Counted from the first letter of the stretch, positions 28,378 through 39,494 are shown. The stretch: DNA of 64,000 bases from Aureimonas sp. AU12 (GCF_001463705.1 NZ_BBWH01000033.1:1-64000); one strand, 5' to 3'. Translations and numbers: made by a program. Notes: generated by a model from the sequence alone, not told the origin.

Positions 28378-28941
28378 ATGGCTTCTCCACCCAAGAGCCC
28401 CTCCGTCGTGACGCCCGGTCCCGTCCTTGGCCGAACACCGAAGGACCGTTCGGTCCTCGTCGCGCTCGCCGCCGGTCTCGTGCTCGCCCTCGTGCTCTTC
28501 CTCGCCGTGCCGCTCGAGGCGCAGCTCTGGGTCAAGGCGCTCCACGTCCTCGCCGTGATCTCGTGGATGGCCGGGATGCTCTACCTGCCCCGCCTCTTCG
28601 TCTACCACACCGAGGCCGGCGCCGGGTCGCCGCAGGCCGGGACCTTCAAGGTCATGGAACGGCGCCTGATGAAGGCGATCATCAATCCCGCGATGATCGT
28701 CACCTGGGTCACCGGCCTCTGGATGGCGATCGAAGTCTTCGCCTTCCAGGGCGGCTGGCTGCACGCAAAGCTGGCTCTGGTGATCCTGATGACCGGCGCG
28801 CACGGCTATTTCTCGGCCTCCCGCAAGCGCCTGGAGCGCGACGAGATCACCTGGTCCGCCAAGCACTGGCGGATGATGAACGAGGTGCCGACCGTGCTCC
28901 TCGTCCTCATCGTCATCCTCGTGATCGTGAAGCCCTTCTAG
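28378..28941 (+). CDS. hemJ: Protoporphyrinogen IX oxidase HemJ
   Basis: A 187-residue membrane protein with about four helices that oxidises protoporphyrinogen IX to protoporphyrin IX. The family signature is KALHVLAVISWMAGMLYLPR followed by LFVYHTEA, with the conserved His and Arg. The first 35 residues before the first helix are a soluble extension typical of some Rhizobiales homologues. It follows hemE on the same strand and probably shares its transcript. Confidence 0.93.
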   Translation: MASPPKSPSVVTPGPVLGRTPKDRSVLVALAAGLVLALVLFLAVPLEAQLWVKALHVLAVISWMAGMLYLPRLFVYHTEAGAGSPQAGTFKVMERRLMKAIINPAMIVTWVTGLWMAIEVFAFQGGWLHAKLALVILMTGAHGYFSASRKRLERDEITWSAKHWRMMNEVPTVLLVLIVILVIVKPF

Positions 28942-29131
28942 CCGCCCGACCCCTCCCCTCTCCATCGTGCCCGCCGCGAAAGCGGCGGCCGCACGAAAAA
29001 GAGCGGGGATGGCGGGCCCGCCATGGCTTGGCCTTCGCGCTGCAATGCGCAATCATGCGGCCTCGTGCGTTGCCCGTTTTCCGAACGATCCTGGCGGCGC
29101 GGCCGATCCCGCCACCGGAGAACCACAGCCC

Positions 29132-29686
29132 TTGCCCTCGTCCCCGCCTCGCGCCCGCTCCGTCACCTGTCTCGTGGTGATGGGCCCCTCCGGCACCGGC
29201 AAGACCACCACCGCCAAGCTCCTGTCGCAGCGCCTCGGCTGGAAGTTCGCCGAGGCCGACGACTTCCATCCCAAGCCCAACATCGACAAGATGTCCGCCG
29301 GCATCCCCCTCGACGACGCCGACCGCGCGCCCTGGCTGCGCCTCATCCGCGACTGGATCTCCGACGAGGCCGGCATGGGCGAGAACACCGTCATCACCTG
29401 CTCCGCCCTCAAGCGCCGCTACCGCGACGTGCTGCGCGGCGCCGAGGCCCGCGTGCGTTTCGTCGAGCTCGAAGCCGGGCCCGACCTCGTCGCCGCCCGG
29501 CTCGCCGAGCGAAAGGGTCACTACATGCCCGCCTCCCTCCTCGCCTCGCAGTTCGCCGATTTCGAACCCCTCGCCGCCGAGGAGGACGGCGTCCGCATCT
29601 CCGTCGACAAGACCCCCGAAGCCGTCGCCGCCGATGCGCTCGGCCAACTCGAACTCACCGACCCCGCCGGCATTCGCGCCCACTGA
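29132..29686 (+). CDS. gntK: Gluconokinase
   Basis: A P-loop kinase of the gluconate kinase family, phosphorylating D-gluconate to 6-phosphogluconate for the Entner-Doudoroff or pentose phosphate routes. Motifs are [36 protein letters not shown] and [14 protein letters not shown]. The start is uncertain: I chose the TTG at 29132 (184 residues, a normal family length, CGGAG upstream); in-frame ATG codons at 29042 or earlier add sequence without homology. No gluconate transporter lies nearby. Confidence 0.9.
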   Translation: MPSSPPRARSVTCLVVMGPSGTGKTTTAKLLSQRLGWKFAEADDFHPKPNIDKMSAGIPLDDADRAPWLRLIRDWISDEAGMGENTVITCSALKRRYRDVLRGAEARVRFVELEAGPDLVAARLAERKGHYMPASLLASQFADFEPLAAEEDGVRISVDKTPEAVAADALGQLELTDPAGIRAH

Positions 29687-29691
29687 ACGCG

Positions 29692-29736
29692 CCGGGCGGG
29701 GGTCGGGGCGGCAGCCCCTCCATCCCACCCCCTGCG
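29692..29736 (+). repeat. Dispersed GC-rich repeat, copy 1
   Basis: About 40 bp starting CCGGGCGGGG and containing the hairpin GGGGC-GGCA-GCCCC; it closely matches 61578-61619 (a few mismatches). It lies directly after gntK, in the leader before rho. Confidence 0.65.
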
Positions 29737-29955
29737 GCGTTTCGGCTTGCACGGGGCGCGGGGCGCGGTTATATCTTTCGCGTATCCCGCCTCCCGGCGC
29801 GGAGCGGCCTTTGGCCCGCGTCCCGCCTCTCGACGCCGAAACATACGCATTCCGTAGTCCGGCCCGACCTTTTCCCGTCTGATGAACACCCTCGAGGATG
29901 GCCCGGGGACCCTGCGGTCCCGTGCGGCGCTTCCGGGGCGGAGCTGAAACGTCCC

Positions 29956-31266
29956 ATGTCCGAGATCACGACTCCCGAGATCGCATCGATCGAGACCAAG
30001 CCGTCCGAGATCAAGCTTCAGGATCTGAAGAACAAGACCGCCGCCGATCTCGTGGCGTTCGCCGAGGAGAACGAGGTTGAGAACGCCTCGGCGCTGCGCA
30101 AGCAGGAGCTGCTCTTCGCGATCCTGAAGCGGTTGGCCGCGCAGGACATCGAGATCATCGGCGAGGGCGTGGTCGAGATCCTGCAGGACGGGTTCGGCTT
30201 CCTGCGCTCCCCGGAGGCGAACTACCTGCCGGGCCCCGACGACATCTACATCTCGCCGTCGCAGATCCGCCGCTTCTCGTTCAAGACGGGCGACACGGTG
30301 GAGGGCTCGATCCGCGGGCCGAAGGACGGCGAGCGCTATTTCGCGCTGCTCAAGGTCAACACGATCAACTTCGACGACCCCGAGCGCATTCGGCACAAGA
30401 GCCATTTCGACAATCTGACGCCGCTTTATCCGAACGAGCGGTTCAAGATGGAGCACCCGGATCCGACCCGCAAGGACATGTCGGCCCGCGTGATCGACCT
30501 CGTGGCGCCGCTCGGCAAGGGCCAGCGCGCGCTGATCGTGGCGCCGCCGCGCACCGGCAAGACGGTGCTGCTGCAGAACATCGCCCATTCGATCACCGCC
30601 AACCATCCCGAGTGCTACCTCATCGTTCTGCTCATCGACGAGCGGCCGGAAGAGGTGACGGACATGCAGCGCTCGGTAAAGGGCGAGGTCGTCTCCTCGA
30701 CCTTCGACGAGCCGGCGACGCGCCACGTGGCGGTGGCCGAGATGGTGATCGAAAAGGCCAAGCGCCTCGTCGAGCACGGGCGCGACGTGGTGATCCTCCT
30801 GGATTCGATCACGCGTCTGGGCCGTGCCTACAACACGGTGGTGCCCTCATCCGGCAAGGTGCTGACGGGCGGTGTGGATGCCAACGCGCTGCAGCGGCCC
30901 AAGCGCTTCTTCGGCGCGGCGCGCAACATCGAGGAAGGCGGGTCGCTGACGATCATCGCGACGGCCCTCATCGACACCGGATCGCGCATGGACGAGGTGA
31001 TCTTCGAGGAGTTCAAGGGCACCGGCAATTCCGAGCTCGTGCTCGACCGCAAGGTGGCGGACAAGCGCATCTTCCCGGCGATGGACATCCTCAAGTCCGG
31101 CACCCGCAAGGAGGACCTGCTCGTGCCGCGCGGCGACCTGCAGAAGATCTTCGTCCTGCGCCGCATCCTCTCGCCGATGGGCACGACCGACGCGATCGAG
31201 TTCCTCAACGACAAGCTGAAGCAGACGAAGACCAACGCCGACTTCTTCGACTCGATGAACACCTGA
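29956..31266 (+). CDS. rho: Transcription termination factor Rho
   Basis: A 436-residue hexameric RNA-dependent ATPase that ends transcription. It has a short extra N-terminus, then [12 protein letters not shown], the RNA-binding domain ([20 protein letters not shown]), Walker A ([11 protein letters not shown]), Walker B ([16 protein letters not shown]) and the Q/R-loop region. The 270-bp leader upstream has no other gene and may carry the autoregulatory attenuation common for rho, though I see no diagnostic structure. Confidence 0.97.
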   Translation: MSEITTPEIASIETKPSEIKLQDLKNKTAADLVAFAEENEVENASALRKQELLFAILKRLAAQDIEIIGEGVVEILQDGFGFLRSPEANYLPGPDDIYISPSQIRRFSFKTGDTVEGSIRGPKDGERYFALLKVNTINFDDPERIRHKSHFDNLTPLYPNERFKMEHPDPTRKDMSARVIDLVAPLGKGQRALIVAPPRTGKTVLLQNIAHSITANHPECYLIVLLIDERPEEVTDMQRSVKGEVVSSTFDEPATRHVAVAEMVIEKAKRLVEHGRDVVILLDSITRLGRAYNTVVPSSGKVLTGGVDANALQRPKRFFGAARNIEEGGSLTIIATALIDTGSRMDEVIFEEFKGTGNSELVLDRKVADKRIFPAMDILKSGTRKEDLLVPRGDLQKIFVLRRILSPMGTTDAIEFLNDKLKQTKTNADFFDSMNT

Positions 31267-31446
31267 GGCCGCTTCGGCGACGAAGGGCCCGCGCGGGCTT
31301 CTTCGTTGCTCTCATGGAGCGGACGACGTTCGATGCCGTCGGCATCGACGGACAACGGTGACGATGAAGCGGCGGAGAGATCTTGTCGGGCGACCCGAGC
31401 CGAGTTTTCCGCAGGCTTTGACGACGAAGCGCTTCGTCGGTGATAT

Positions 31447-31475
31447 GAGGCCCCCGCAGCCGATGCGGGGGCCTC
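31447..31475 (+). terminator. Strong stem-loop upstream of the ybaK-like gene
   Basis: GAGGCCCCCGCA (31447-31458) pairs perfectly with TGCGGGGGCCTC (31464-31475) around a 5-nt loop. Only a weak T-rich tail (GTTCGTT) follows, so it is a probable terminator for rho or an RNA-stability hairpin. Confidence 0.6.
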
Positions 31476-31514
31476 GTTCGTTGGAGGGGCTGCCGTCCAG
31501 CCCGAGGAGGCATC

Positions 31515-32000
31515 ATGACCGACCAGCCGACCCGCCCCGATGCCGTGCGCCGCGTCGAGATCGCCGCGCTGGCGCGATCCCTGCCGATCCGCGTCGTCGA
31601 GACCCAGGTGATCGCGCGCACCGCCGAGGAGGCGGCGCTCGCGGTTTCCGCCGAGGTCGGGCAGATCGTCAAGAGCTTGGTCTTCCGGGGCGCGACGAGC
31701 GGCGAGCCGGTGCTGCTGCTGGTCTCCGGCGCCAACCGCGTCGACGAGACGGCGGTGGCGGTGCATGTCGGCGAGCCGCTGGAGCGCCCCGACGCCGACT
31801 TCGTACGCGAGGCCACCGGCTTTGCCATCGGCGGCGTCGCTCCGCTCGGCAGCCTCCACCCGATCCGCACCTTCATGGACCGCGATCTCCTGGCTCACGA
31901 TGTCGTCTGGGCGGCGGCGGGTACGCCGTTCCACGTCTTCGAGACGGTGCCGGACGCCTTGCGCATCGCTTGCGACGCCGTGGTGATCCCGGTGCGCTGA
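31515..32000 (+). CDS. YbaK/EbsC (aminoacyl-tRNA deacylase-like) protein
   Basis: A 161-residue protein of the YbaK/ProX editing-domain family, which hydrolyses mischarged aminoacyl-tRNAs. Signatures are EVGQIVKSLVFRG with the conserved Lys and the GGVAPLGS loop. A GAGGAGG precedes the ATG at 31515 by a few bases, an unusually good ribosome-binding site for this window. Which tRNA it edits cannot be deduced. Confidence 0.9.
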   Translation: MTDQPTRPDAVRRVEIAALARSLPIRVVETQVIARTAEEAALAVSAEVGQIVKSLVFRGATSGEPVLLLVSGANRVDETAVAVHVGEPLERPDADFVREATGFAIGGVAPLGSLHPIRTFMDRDLLAHDVVWAAAGTPFHVFETVPDALRIACDAVVIPVR

Positions 32001-32457
32001 GGCGCGATCCCGCATGCCGGGTCGGGTGCGCCGTCGCGCTCGTGCCCCTGCCCGGCTCGCGACAAGCAGGGCACCGTCCGAACTTCCGCAGGGTGCGCCG
32101 CTCGAGCCCGCGAAGGGTCTTCGTCACCCTCCGCCGCCTCTCCGCCGCCTCCCCCACCCTCGAAACTTCGTCATCCCGGCCCCCGAGCCGGGATCCATGC
32201 CGTCCCCCGGGTCTCGGTGGAGCGCCGCGCTGCCCGGTGCCGATCACCGATTGCCTGGTCATCGAGAACCCTCCCCGCTGCTCCCGTCGCCGTCGACCGG
32301 CTCGCCCGGTTCCCGGCGCACCGACCGCCATCGCCGCGCGAGTGGCCTCGGGTCCTCGCCACCACCCCTTTTGCCCCGTCGCGGCATCCGCTACGGCAGG
32401 ACGGCGCGAATGCGGTTCCCCGCACCCGCCCGCCCGCCGCCACCCCGGAGACCCGCC
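32001..32457. other. Intergenic stretch before mnmE
   Basis: A 457-bp gap between the ybaK-like gene and mnmE. It contains the REP-like hairpin at 32171-32196. The mnmE frame is open through most of it, but the translation is Arg/Pro-rich and lacks MnmE homology. No other gene or clear terminator was seen. Confidence 0.5.
32171..32196. repeat. REP-like palindromic element
   Basis: TCATCCCGGC then GCCGGGATCC: an 8-bp stem ATCCCGGC (32173-32180) and GCCGGGAT (32187-32194) around a 6-nt loop. Such CATCCCGG...CCGGGATCCATG sequences are dispersed repeats in several alphaproteobacteria. Confidence 0.6.
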
Positions 32458-33909
32458 TTGAGCGAAGACGAGACCATCGTCGCCCTGTCGTCGGGCGCCC
32501 TTCCCGCCGGCATCGCGGTGCTGCGCGTCAGCGGGCCGGCGGCACGGGCCGCGCTCGCCGCCCTCGGTGGCTCGGTGCCCGAACCCCGCCGCGCTGCGCT
32601 GCGCAGCTTTCGCGACGGCGATGGCGCGATCATCGACCGGGGCCTGGCGCTGTTCTTTCCCGGTCCCGGCTCGGCGACGGGCGAGGATCTTGGCGAACTG
32701 CATCTCCATGGTGGCCCGGCGGTCGCAGCGGCGGCGCTCCGGGCGCTCACGGCGCTGCCCGGCGTCCGACTGGCCGAGGCCGGCGAGTTCACCCGCCGCG
32801 CCTTTGCCAACGGGCGCATCGACCTGACGGAGGCGGAGGGCCTCGCGGACCTTCTGGTGGCCGAGACCGAAGGCCAGCGGCGACAGGCGGTGGCACAGGC
32901 CGGCGGGGCCCTGCGCACGCTCTACGAGAGCTGGATGGGGCGGCTGGTGCGCCTGCGCGCCCTGCTGGAAGCCGAGTTCGACTTTTCCGACGAGGGCGAT
33001 GTCGCCGACGATGTCGCCGCCGACGTGGCGGTCCGCGTTGCCGATCTCGCGAGCGAGATCCGTGCCCATCTGAACTCCGCCCGGCGCGGCGAGATCCTGC
33101 GCGACGGCTTCAACGTCGTCATCGCCGGACCGCCCAATGCCGGCAAGTCCAGCCTTCTCAACGCATTGGCCGAGCGCGACGTCGCGATCGTCTCCGCCGT
33201 CCCCGGCACGACGCGCGACGTCATCGAGGTGCGGCTCGACCTCGGCGGCGTGCCCGTGCGCCTCGCCGACACGGCAGGCCTGCGCGAGACCGGCGATGCG
33301 GTCGAGGCGATCGGCATCGAGCGCGCCCGCCAGGCCATGGCGGCGGCCGACCTCGTGCTGCTGCTCGCCGACGGATCGCCCGAGGCCGCGGGCCTGATGG
33401 AGAGGACGCCGGTGGACCAAGCGCCGGCATCTGAGGAGCCGAGCGTGCCGTGGCCCTCGCCCGGCCGCGCCGCGCTATCCTTCGTTACCCAAACGCCTCC
33501 GTCCGGCATGGGAGACCTCACAGGGCAGTCCGGGCCGCCAGTCCTGCGCATCCGCACCAAGATCGACGCCGCTGCCTCGATCATGAAGACTGATATTTCG
33601 CCGGCTTATGATCTCGCCGTCTCTTCGCGCACCGGCCAGGGTCTCGACACCCTCATCGCCCGTCTCGCGAGCCACGCCGCCGAAGCTGCGGGCGACCCCT
33701 CGGCCGTCGTACCGGCCCGTCTACGCCAGCGCGAGATTCTTGCCGATGCGCTAGCGATCCTCGACGATCCCGCGCTCGACCGCCTGCCGCCCGAACTTGT
33801 GGCCGAGACCCTGCGCCGCGCCACCGACCGGCTCGGCGCCCTGACGGGTCGGGTCGGCGTCGAGGACCTTCTCGACGTCATCTTCTCCGAGTTTTGTATC
33901 GGCAAGTGA
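32458..33909 (+). CDS. mnmE: tRNA uridine-5-carboxymethylaminomethyl GTPase MnmE
   Basis: A 483-residue GTPase that with MnmG installs the cmnm5 group on wobble uridine of several tRNAs. It has an N-terminal tetrahydrofolate-binding domain, G1 (GPPNAGKSSL), G3 (DTAGLRET) and the C-terminal FCIGK with the conserved Cys. The start is a TTG at 32458 with CGGAG seven bases before it; this matches the family N-terminus (DETIVALSSG). G4 reads TKID rather than NKxD. Between G3 and G4 there is an extra Pro-rich segment (about residues 313-361). Confidence 0.94.
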   Translation: MSEDETIVALSSGALPAGIAVLRVSGPAARAALAALGGSVPEPRRAALRSFRDGDGAIIDRGLALFFPGPGSATGEDLGELHLHGGPAVAAAALRALTALPGVRLAEAGEFTRRAFANGRIDLTEAEGLADLLVAETEGQRRQAVAQAGGALRTLYESWMGRLVRLRALLEAEFDFSDEGDVADDVAADVAVRVADLASEIRAHLNSARRGEILRDGFNVVIAGPPNAGKSSLLNALAERDVAIVSAVPGTTRDVIEVRLDLGGVPVRLADTAGLRETGDAVEAIGIERARQAMAAADLVLLLADGSPEAAGLMERTPVDQAPASEEPSVPWPSPGRAALSFVTQTPPSGMGDLTGQSGPPVLRIRTKIDAAASIMKTDISPAYDLAVSSRTGQGLDTLIARLASHAAEAAGDPSAVVPARLRQREILADALAILDDPALDRLPPELVAETLRRATDRLGALTGRVGVEDLLDVIFSEFCIGK

Positions 33910-33930
33910 GAAGGCCTGCTTCGTGGGCGC

Positions 33931-34494
33931 CTATCCCAGCAGACGGTCGTAGATCTCGCGCATCGGCAGGTCGACGCCGATGGCGGGAAGCGCGATGACG
34001 GCGTCCAGGCCTTCCACAACCCGCTCGTCCCACGCGGTCTGCCCGATGCGCGACCACAGCGTCGCATAGGCCCGTTCCGGCTCGACCAGCACGATATGGC
34101 GCAGGAAGGCCATGCCCTTGTACTCGGCGATCTTGCGCAGCCGGTCGAAGTCGCGCGTCGAGGGCGACAGGACCTCGAAGATCACGGTCGCCTCGCTGGC
34201 CAGCATGGCGTCGGGCTGGGTTGGCCCGCAATCGACCCCCACATCGGGCCGGCGGATCTGGCCGGGCCGGGTCTCGACCGCGCCGTCCGCCGTGAACGGC
34301 TGGCAAGGCCTGCCGCGAAGGCGGTTTCCAAGGGCTACGATGATGTTGACGACGATCGTGTCGTGGCGGCGCGAGGCGCCCGTCATCATTTTCAGCGGAA
34401 ATCCGTCCACGAGTTCGTATCGATCCGGCTGGTCTGTCTGCCAGTGGAAGAACTCGTCGTTGGTCCAGGGCTGAAGAGGAGTGATGGCGCTCAT
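33931..34494 (-). CDS. Uma2 family (DUF820) endonuclease-like protein
   Basis: A 187-residue protein of the Uma2/DUF820 family, which has a PD-(D/E)xK-like nuclease fold. Conserved pieces are ELVDGFPLKMM, RRPDVGVDCG and ATVIFEVLSPSTRDFDRLRK, which hold the Asp, Glu and Lys of the presumed active site. The biological role of this family is unclear; many copies occur as accessory genes. It is on the opposite strand and sits between mnmE and mnmG, which are often neighbours, suggesting insertion. Confidence 0.85.
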   Translation of the reverse strand: MSAITPLQPWTNDEFFHWQTDQPDRYELVDGFPLKMMTGASRRHDTIVVNIIVALGNRLRGRPCQPFTADGAVETRPGQIRRPDVGVDCGPTQPDAMLASEATVIFEVLSPSTRDFDRLRKIAEYKGMAFLRHIVLVEPERAYATLWSRIGQTAWDERVVEGLDAVIALPAIGVDLPMREIYDRLLG

Positions 34495-34685
34495 CGGTTC
34501 CGTCTCTCGGCAGGGTGGCTTGCGCGCCATCCCTCGCATGAGGATAGGACGAAACAGGGAATGGTTGAAGAGGTGGATACCGTCGCGCAGCCCGTCGCTC
34601 GCGTGGAGGGCTCCCGCACAGACTGGGTTCGCGGACGTCTTCCGATTTGACAGCACCGCCCGCGCCGCGCTTTACCCTCCATCCC

Positions 34686-36569
34686 ATGAGCGACCATCCT
34701 GTCCATCTTCGCGCCGCGGTCGTCGTGATCGGCGGCGGCCATGCCGGCGTCGAGGCGGCCTGCGCGTCGGCGCGCACGGGCACGCCGACGATCCTCCTGA
34801 CCCATGCGTTCGATACCGTCGGCGCGATGAGCTGCAATCCGGCGATCGGCGGCATCGGCAAGGGCCATCTCGTGCGCGAGATCGATGCGCTCGGCGGCGT
34901 CATGGGCGAGGCGGCGGATGCCGGCGGCATCCAGTTCCGGCTCCTCAACCGGCGCAAGGGCCCCGCCGTGCGCGGACCCCGCACGCAGGCCGACCGCAAG
35001 CTCTACAAAGCCGCCGTGCAGCGTGCGGTGCGCGCGCAGGCCGATCTGACGATCGTCGAGGGCGACGCGTTCGACCTGGAGATCGGCGAGGGCAACCGCG
35101 TCGCCGCCGTCACCCTCAGTGATGGCCGGCGGATTGGCTGCGGCGCCGCGGTGCTGACCACCGGCACGTTTCTCGGCGGCCTCATCCATATCGGCGACCG
35201 CAAGATCCCGGCGGGCCGCATGGGCGAGGCGCCCTCGCTCGGGCTCTCGGCCACGCTGAAGCGTCTCGGCCTTCGCCTCGGGCGGTTGAAGACCGGCACT
35301 CCGGCGCGGCTCGACGGGCGCACGATCGACTGGGCCGGGCTCGACCGGCAGGGGCCGGACGAGGTGCCGTACGCCTTTTCCTATCTGACGTCCGCGATCA
35401 CCAACCGGCAGATCGACTGCGGCATCACCCGCACGACGCCCGAGACCCATCGCATCATCCGCGACAATCTCCATCGATCTGCCCTCTATTCCGGTCAGAT
35501 CGAGGGGGCGGGACCGCGCTACTGCCCCTCGATCGAGGACAAGATCGTCAAGTTCGGCGATCGCGACGGGCATCAGGTCTTCCTGGAGCCGGAAGGGCTC
35601 GACGACGACACGGTCTATCCCAACGGCCTCTCGACCTCGCTGCCGGAGGACGTGCAGGCGGCGTTCCTGCGCTCGCTACCGGGGCTCGAACAGGTCGCGA
35701 TCCTGAAGCCCGGCTATGCCATCGAATACGACCATGTCGACCCGCGCGAGTTGAACCGGACGCTGGAGGTTGCGGTGGCCCCCGGCCTGTTCCTGGCCGG
35801 CCAGATCAACGGCACGACGGGATACGAGGAGGCGGCGGCGCAAGGGCTGCTCGCCGGACTCAACGCCGCGCGCCGCGCCGGCGGGGCCGAGCCCGTGGTG
35901 ATCGACCGGGCCGACGCCTATCTCGGCGTCATGGTGGACGACCTGACCCGCACGGGGATCACCGAGCCCTACCGCATGTTCACCAGCCGGGCCGAGTTCC
36001 GCCTGAGCCTTCGCGCCGACAATGCCGACCGCCGCCTGACGCCGCTCGGCCTCGAATGGGGACTGGTCGACGCGCGCCGCGGGGCCGTCTTCGAGGCCAG
36101 CGAAACCGAACTCGGGGAGGCCCGCGCGCGTCTCGAAAACGCCGTCATCACCACCGGGGAAGCCGCCCGCCGGGGACTAGCGGTCAATCAGGACGGCCGC
36201 CCGCGCTCGGCCTGGATGCTGCTGTCGAATGCCGATACGAGCCTCGAAATGCTGAGCGCCGTGTGGCCAGAACTCGCTTTCCTGCAAGGATCGGTTCGGG
36301 AGCGGATCGAGATCGAGGCGGCCTATGACGTCTATCTCGAGCGCCAGCGCCGCGATCAGGTTCGCCTGCGCCGCGACGAGGCCAAGCGCATTCCCGCGGA
36401 TCTCGACTTCGCCGGCCTCAAAGGCCTGTCGAACGAACTGAAGCACAAGTTGACGCTGCGCCGGCCCGCGACGATCGCGGAAGCCGAGCGCATCGACGGC
36501 ATGACCCCCGCTGCCCTCGCGATCATCCTCGTCGCGCTGCGAAAGACCGATCTTGCGAAAGCCGCCTGA
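34686..36569 (+). CDS. mnmG: tRNA uridine-5-carboxymethylaminomethyl enzyme MnmG
   Basis: A 627-residue FAD- and NADH-dependent protein that forms a complex with MnmE for tRNA wobble-uridine modification. The FAD loop is [20 protein letters not shown], and [15 protein letters not shown] and [14 protein letters not shown] (with a conserved Cys) are family signatures. The ATG at 34686 gives the usual N-terminus. The gene overlaps or abuts rsmG. Confidence 0.97.
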   Translation: MSDHPVHLRAAVVVIGGGHAGVEAACASARTGTPTILLTHAFDTVGAMSCNPAIGGIGKGHLVREIDALGGVMGEAADAGGIQFRLLNRRKGPAVRGPRTQADRKLYKAAVQRAVRAQADLTIVEGDAFDLEIGEGNRVAAVTLSDGRRIGCGAAVLTTGTFLGGLIHIGDRKIPAGRMGEAPSLGLSATLKRLGLRLGRLKTGTPARLDGRTIDWAGLDRQGPDEVPYAFSYLTSAITNRQIDCGITRTTPETHRIIRDNLHRSALYSGQIEGAGPRYCPSIEDKIVKFGDRDGHQVFLEPEGLDDDTVYPNGLSTSLPEDVQAAFLRSLPGLEQVAILKPGYAIEYDHVDPRELNRTLEVAVAPGLFLAGQINGTTGYEEAAAQGLLAGLNAARRAGGAEPVVIDRADAYLGVMVDDLTRTGITEPYRMFTSRAEFRLSLRADNADRRLTPLGLEWGLVDARRGAVFEASETELGEARARLENAVITTGEAARRGLAVNQDGRPRSAWMLLSNADTSLEMLSAVWPELAFLQGSVRERIEIEAAYDVYLERQRRDQVRLRRDEAKRIPADLDFAGLKGLSNELKHKLTLRRPATIAEAERIDGMTPAALAIILVALRKTDLAKAA

Positions 36570-36624
36570 AGCCAAGCCCCGCCCGCCCCGTATCCCCCCG
36601 AAGACGCCACGCTCCAAACCGCGC

Positions 36625-37287
36625 ATGGGCCGCGTCGCCACCGACGCCAAGCTGGCCGAGGAGCGCGCGCTCGTTCTGTCACGCCACGGTGTTTCACGTG
36701 AAACGGTGGATCGGCTCGACGCTTTCGTGGCGCTGCTGCGCCAGTGGCAGGCCAAGATCAACCTGGTCTCGCCGACCACCGTGCCTGAACTCTGGACGCG
36801 CCATCTCGAAGACGGGCTGCAACTGACGGAGCTGGCCAAGGGCACGCTGCGCTGGGCGGATCTGGGATCGGGCGCTGGATTTCCCGGTCTCGTCGTCGCC
36901 ATCGTGCTGGCGGGGCGCGAGGGCGCGCATGTCGATCTCGTCGAGAGCAATGCCAAGAAGGCGGCGTTCCTGCGCGCCGCGGTGCGCGAACTCGACCTGC
37001 CCGCCGCCGTTCATGCCGAGCGGATCGAGGATTGCGGCGAGGTCCTGGGGGCCGCCGAGGCCGTCAGCGCCCGGGCGCTCGCCGGGCTGCCGGATCTCTT
37101 CGCGCTCGTCGCGCCGCACCTGACGCAGGGCGCGGTCTGCTGGTTCCCGAAGGGGCGCACGCATGACGAGGAAATCGCGGATGCTTCTGCCCATTGGCGC
37201 TTCGACATGGTAAAGCATCCTTCACACATCGAGGACGGTTCGGTGGTGCTGGAAATCCGGAACCTCAAGGCCCTGGCGGGGGCCTGA
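36625..37287 (+). CDS. rsmG: 16S rRNA m7G527 methyltransferase RsmG
   Basis: A 220-residue SAM-dependent methyltransferase for G527 of 16S rRNA, whose loss gives low-level streptomycin resistance. The SAM loop is RWADLGSGAGFPGLVVAI. The N-terminal signature HGVSRETVDRLD is encoded over a perfect parS core. I chose the ATG at 36625; an in-frame TTG at 36553 would overlap the end of mnmG and add 24 Pro/Lys-rich residues, which is possible in this group. Confidence 0.93.
   Translation: MGRVATDAKLAEERALVLSRHGVSRETVDRLDAFVALLRQWQAKINLVSPTTVPELWTRHLEDGLQLTELAKGTLRWADLGSGAGFPGLVVAIVLAGREGAHVDLVESNAKKAAFLRAAVRELDLPAAVHAERIEDCGEVLGAAEAVSARALAGLPDLFALVAPHLTQGAVCWFPKGRTHDEEIADASAHWRFDMVKHPSHIEDGSVVLEIRNLKALAGA
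36690..36705. other. parS site 3 (inside rsmG)
   Basis: TGTTTCACGTGAAACG matches the parS consensus at 15 of 16 positions, with the full TGTTTCACGTGAAAC core. It lies about 10 kb right of the proposed origin and 700 bp before parA, a location seen in many bacteria. Confidence 0.92.
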
Positions 37288-37375
37288 CAGGCCGGTGGGA
37301 GCGCTTGGCGCCCCCGCCTTCGGACGATCGCGGGACATCTTGCGAAAAGCGCTGCCGGGCCGAGGAACGAGGTTC

Positions 37376-38185
<810 letters not shown>

Positions 38186-38319
38186 CGAGAGGCCTTTCGA
38201 TCCCGCCGCGCAGGCGGCGACCCACCCTGCCCCGCCCGTCGGCGGTGCCCATCCGACCCGCCGCCCTGCGGCGCCGACAGACTGAACCGGCCCGGCCGGA
38301 CGATGCCAGGAGACCTCCC

Positions 38320-39369
38320 ATGAACGACGACAAGGCTCGCCAGAGGCTCGGACGCGGCCTCGCCTCGCTGATCGGCGGCTCGGCCTCTTCCGGGGTTCCC
38401 TCGCGCTCGGGCGGCGCCTTCCCGCTGCCCTCCATGGCCCGCGCCGAGGAAGCTTCGGGCGGCGAGCGGCGCGTGCCGGTGGGCGAGCTTTCGCCCAACC
38501 CGAAGAACCCGCGCCGCGCCTTCGGCGAGGCCGAACTCGCCGAGCTGACGGCCTCGATCCGCCAGCACGGCGTGGTCCAGCCGATTCTCGTGCGCCGCAC
38601 GCCCGGCGGGGCGACGCGCTTCGAGATCGTCGCGGGCGAACGGCGCTGGCGCGCGGCTCAAGGCGCGGGGCTCGGCGAGGTGCCGGTGGTGCTGCGCGAG
38701 ATCAGCGATCGCGAGTCGCTGGAAATCGCCATCATCGAGAACGTGCAGCGCGCCGATCTGAACGCCATCGAGGAGGCGCTCGGCTACGAGATGCTGATGG
38801 CCGAGTACGGCTACACCCAGTCCGATCTCGGCGACGTCCTCGGCAAAAGCCGCTCGCATGTCGCCAACACGCTGCGTCTGCTGAAACTGCCGGCCAGTGT
38901 CAAGGCGATGGTGCAGGAGGGCACGCTGTCGGCCGGAGCGGCGCGCACCGCCGTTGCGCAGCCCGATCCCGAGGTTTTCGCGCGCCGGATCGTGGAGGGC
39001 GGTTTGAGCGTGCGCGAGGCCGAGACGATGGCGCGCGCGGCGTCCGCGCCCGCGCCTGCCGTGGAGCCGCCTGCCGCAACGTCCGAGGCGCGAGCCGCCT
39101 CCGAGCCGGGCACGGCCTCCCGCGCGAAGGCCGGCTCGACGGCACCGAGCGGGTTGCCCAAGCCCGCGCCGACGAAGGATGGGGACACGCAGGCGCTGGA
39201 GCGGCTGCTGACGGAGGCGCTCGGCCTCAGCGTCGGCATCGATCTGCGCGGCGAAGGCGGGACGATGCATCTCAACTTCCGCAATCTCGACCAGCTCGAC
39301 GAGATCTGCCGCCTGCTCCAGACGCGCCGGGGCGGCGGCGACAGTGGGCCGCGCGTGCGCAGTCTCTGA
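38320..39369 (+). CDS. parB: Chromosome-partitioning protein ParB
   Basis: A 349-residue CTP-dependent DNA clamp that loads at parS. It starts with the ParA-stimulating N-terminus (RQRLGRGLASLIGG), then the CTP-binding region (VAGERRWRAAQ), the ENVQRADLNAIEEALGY box and the helix-turn-helix (YTQSDLGDVLGKSRSHVANT). A long Ala/Pro-rich linker (about residues 235-300) precedes the dimerisation domain. CCAGGAGA lies just before the ATG. Confidence 0.97.
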   Translation: MNDDKARQRLGRGLASLIGGSASSGVPSRSGGAFPLPSMARAEEASGGERRVPVGELSPNPKNPRRAFGEAELAELTASIRQHGVVQPILVRRTPGGATRFEIVAGERRWRAAQGAGLGEVPVVLREISDRESLEIAIIENVQRADLNAIEEALGYEMLMAEYGYTQSDLGDVLGKSRSHVANTLRLLKLPASVKAMVQEGTLSAGAARTAVAQPDPEVFARRIVEGGLSVREAETMARAASAPAPAVEPPAATSEARAASEPGTASRAKAGSTAPSGLPKPAPTKDGDTQALERLLTEALGLSVGIDLRGEGGTMHLNFRNLDQLDEICRLLQTRRGGGDSGPRVRSL

Positions 39370-39494
39370 CGCCGAGGGTTCGGCCTGCCGGAGACGCGGG
39401 CTCTCTCCCTCGACGGTCCGGCAGAGCGACCGGGCGATGCCGGGGCGACGGAGCGGGCCGGGCCGCTATCGACGGTCGCGAGGAGCAGGATAAG

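Noticed and set aside
31282-31304. GC-rich stem after rho as intrinsic terminator
   Set aside because: The pairing needs bulges and there is no clear T run.
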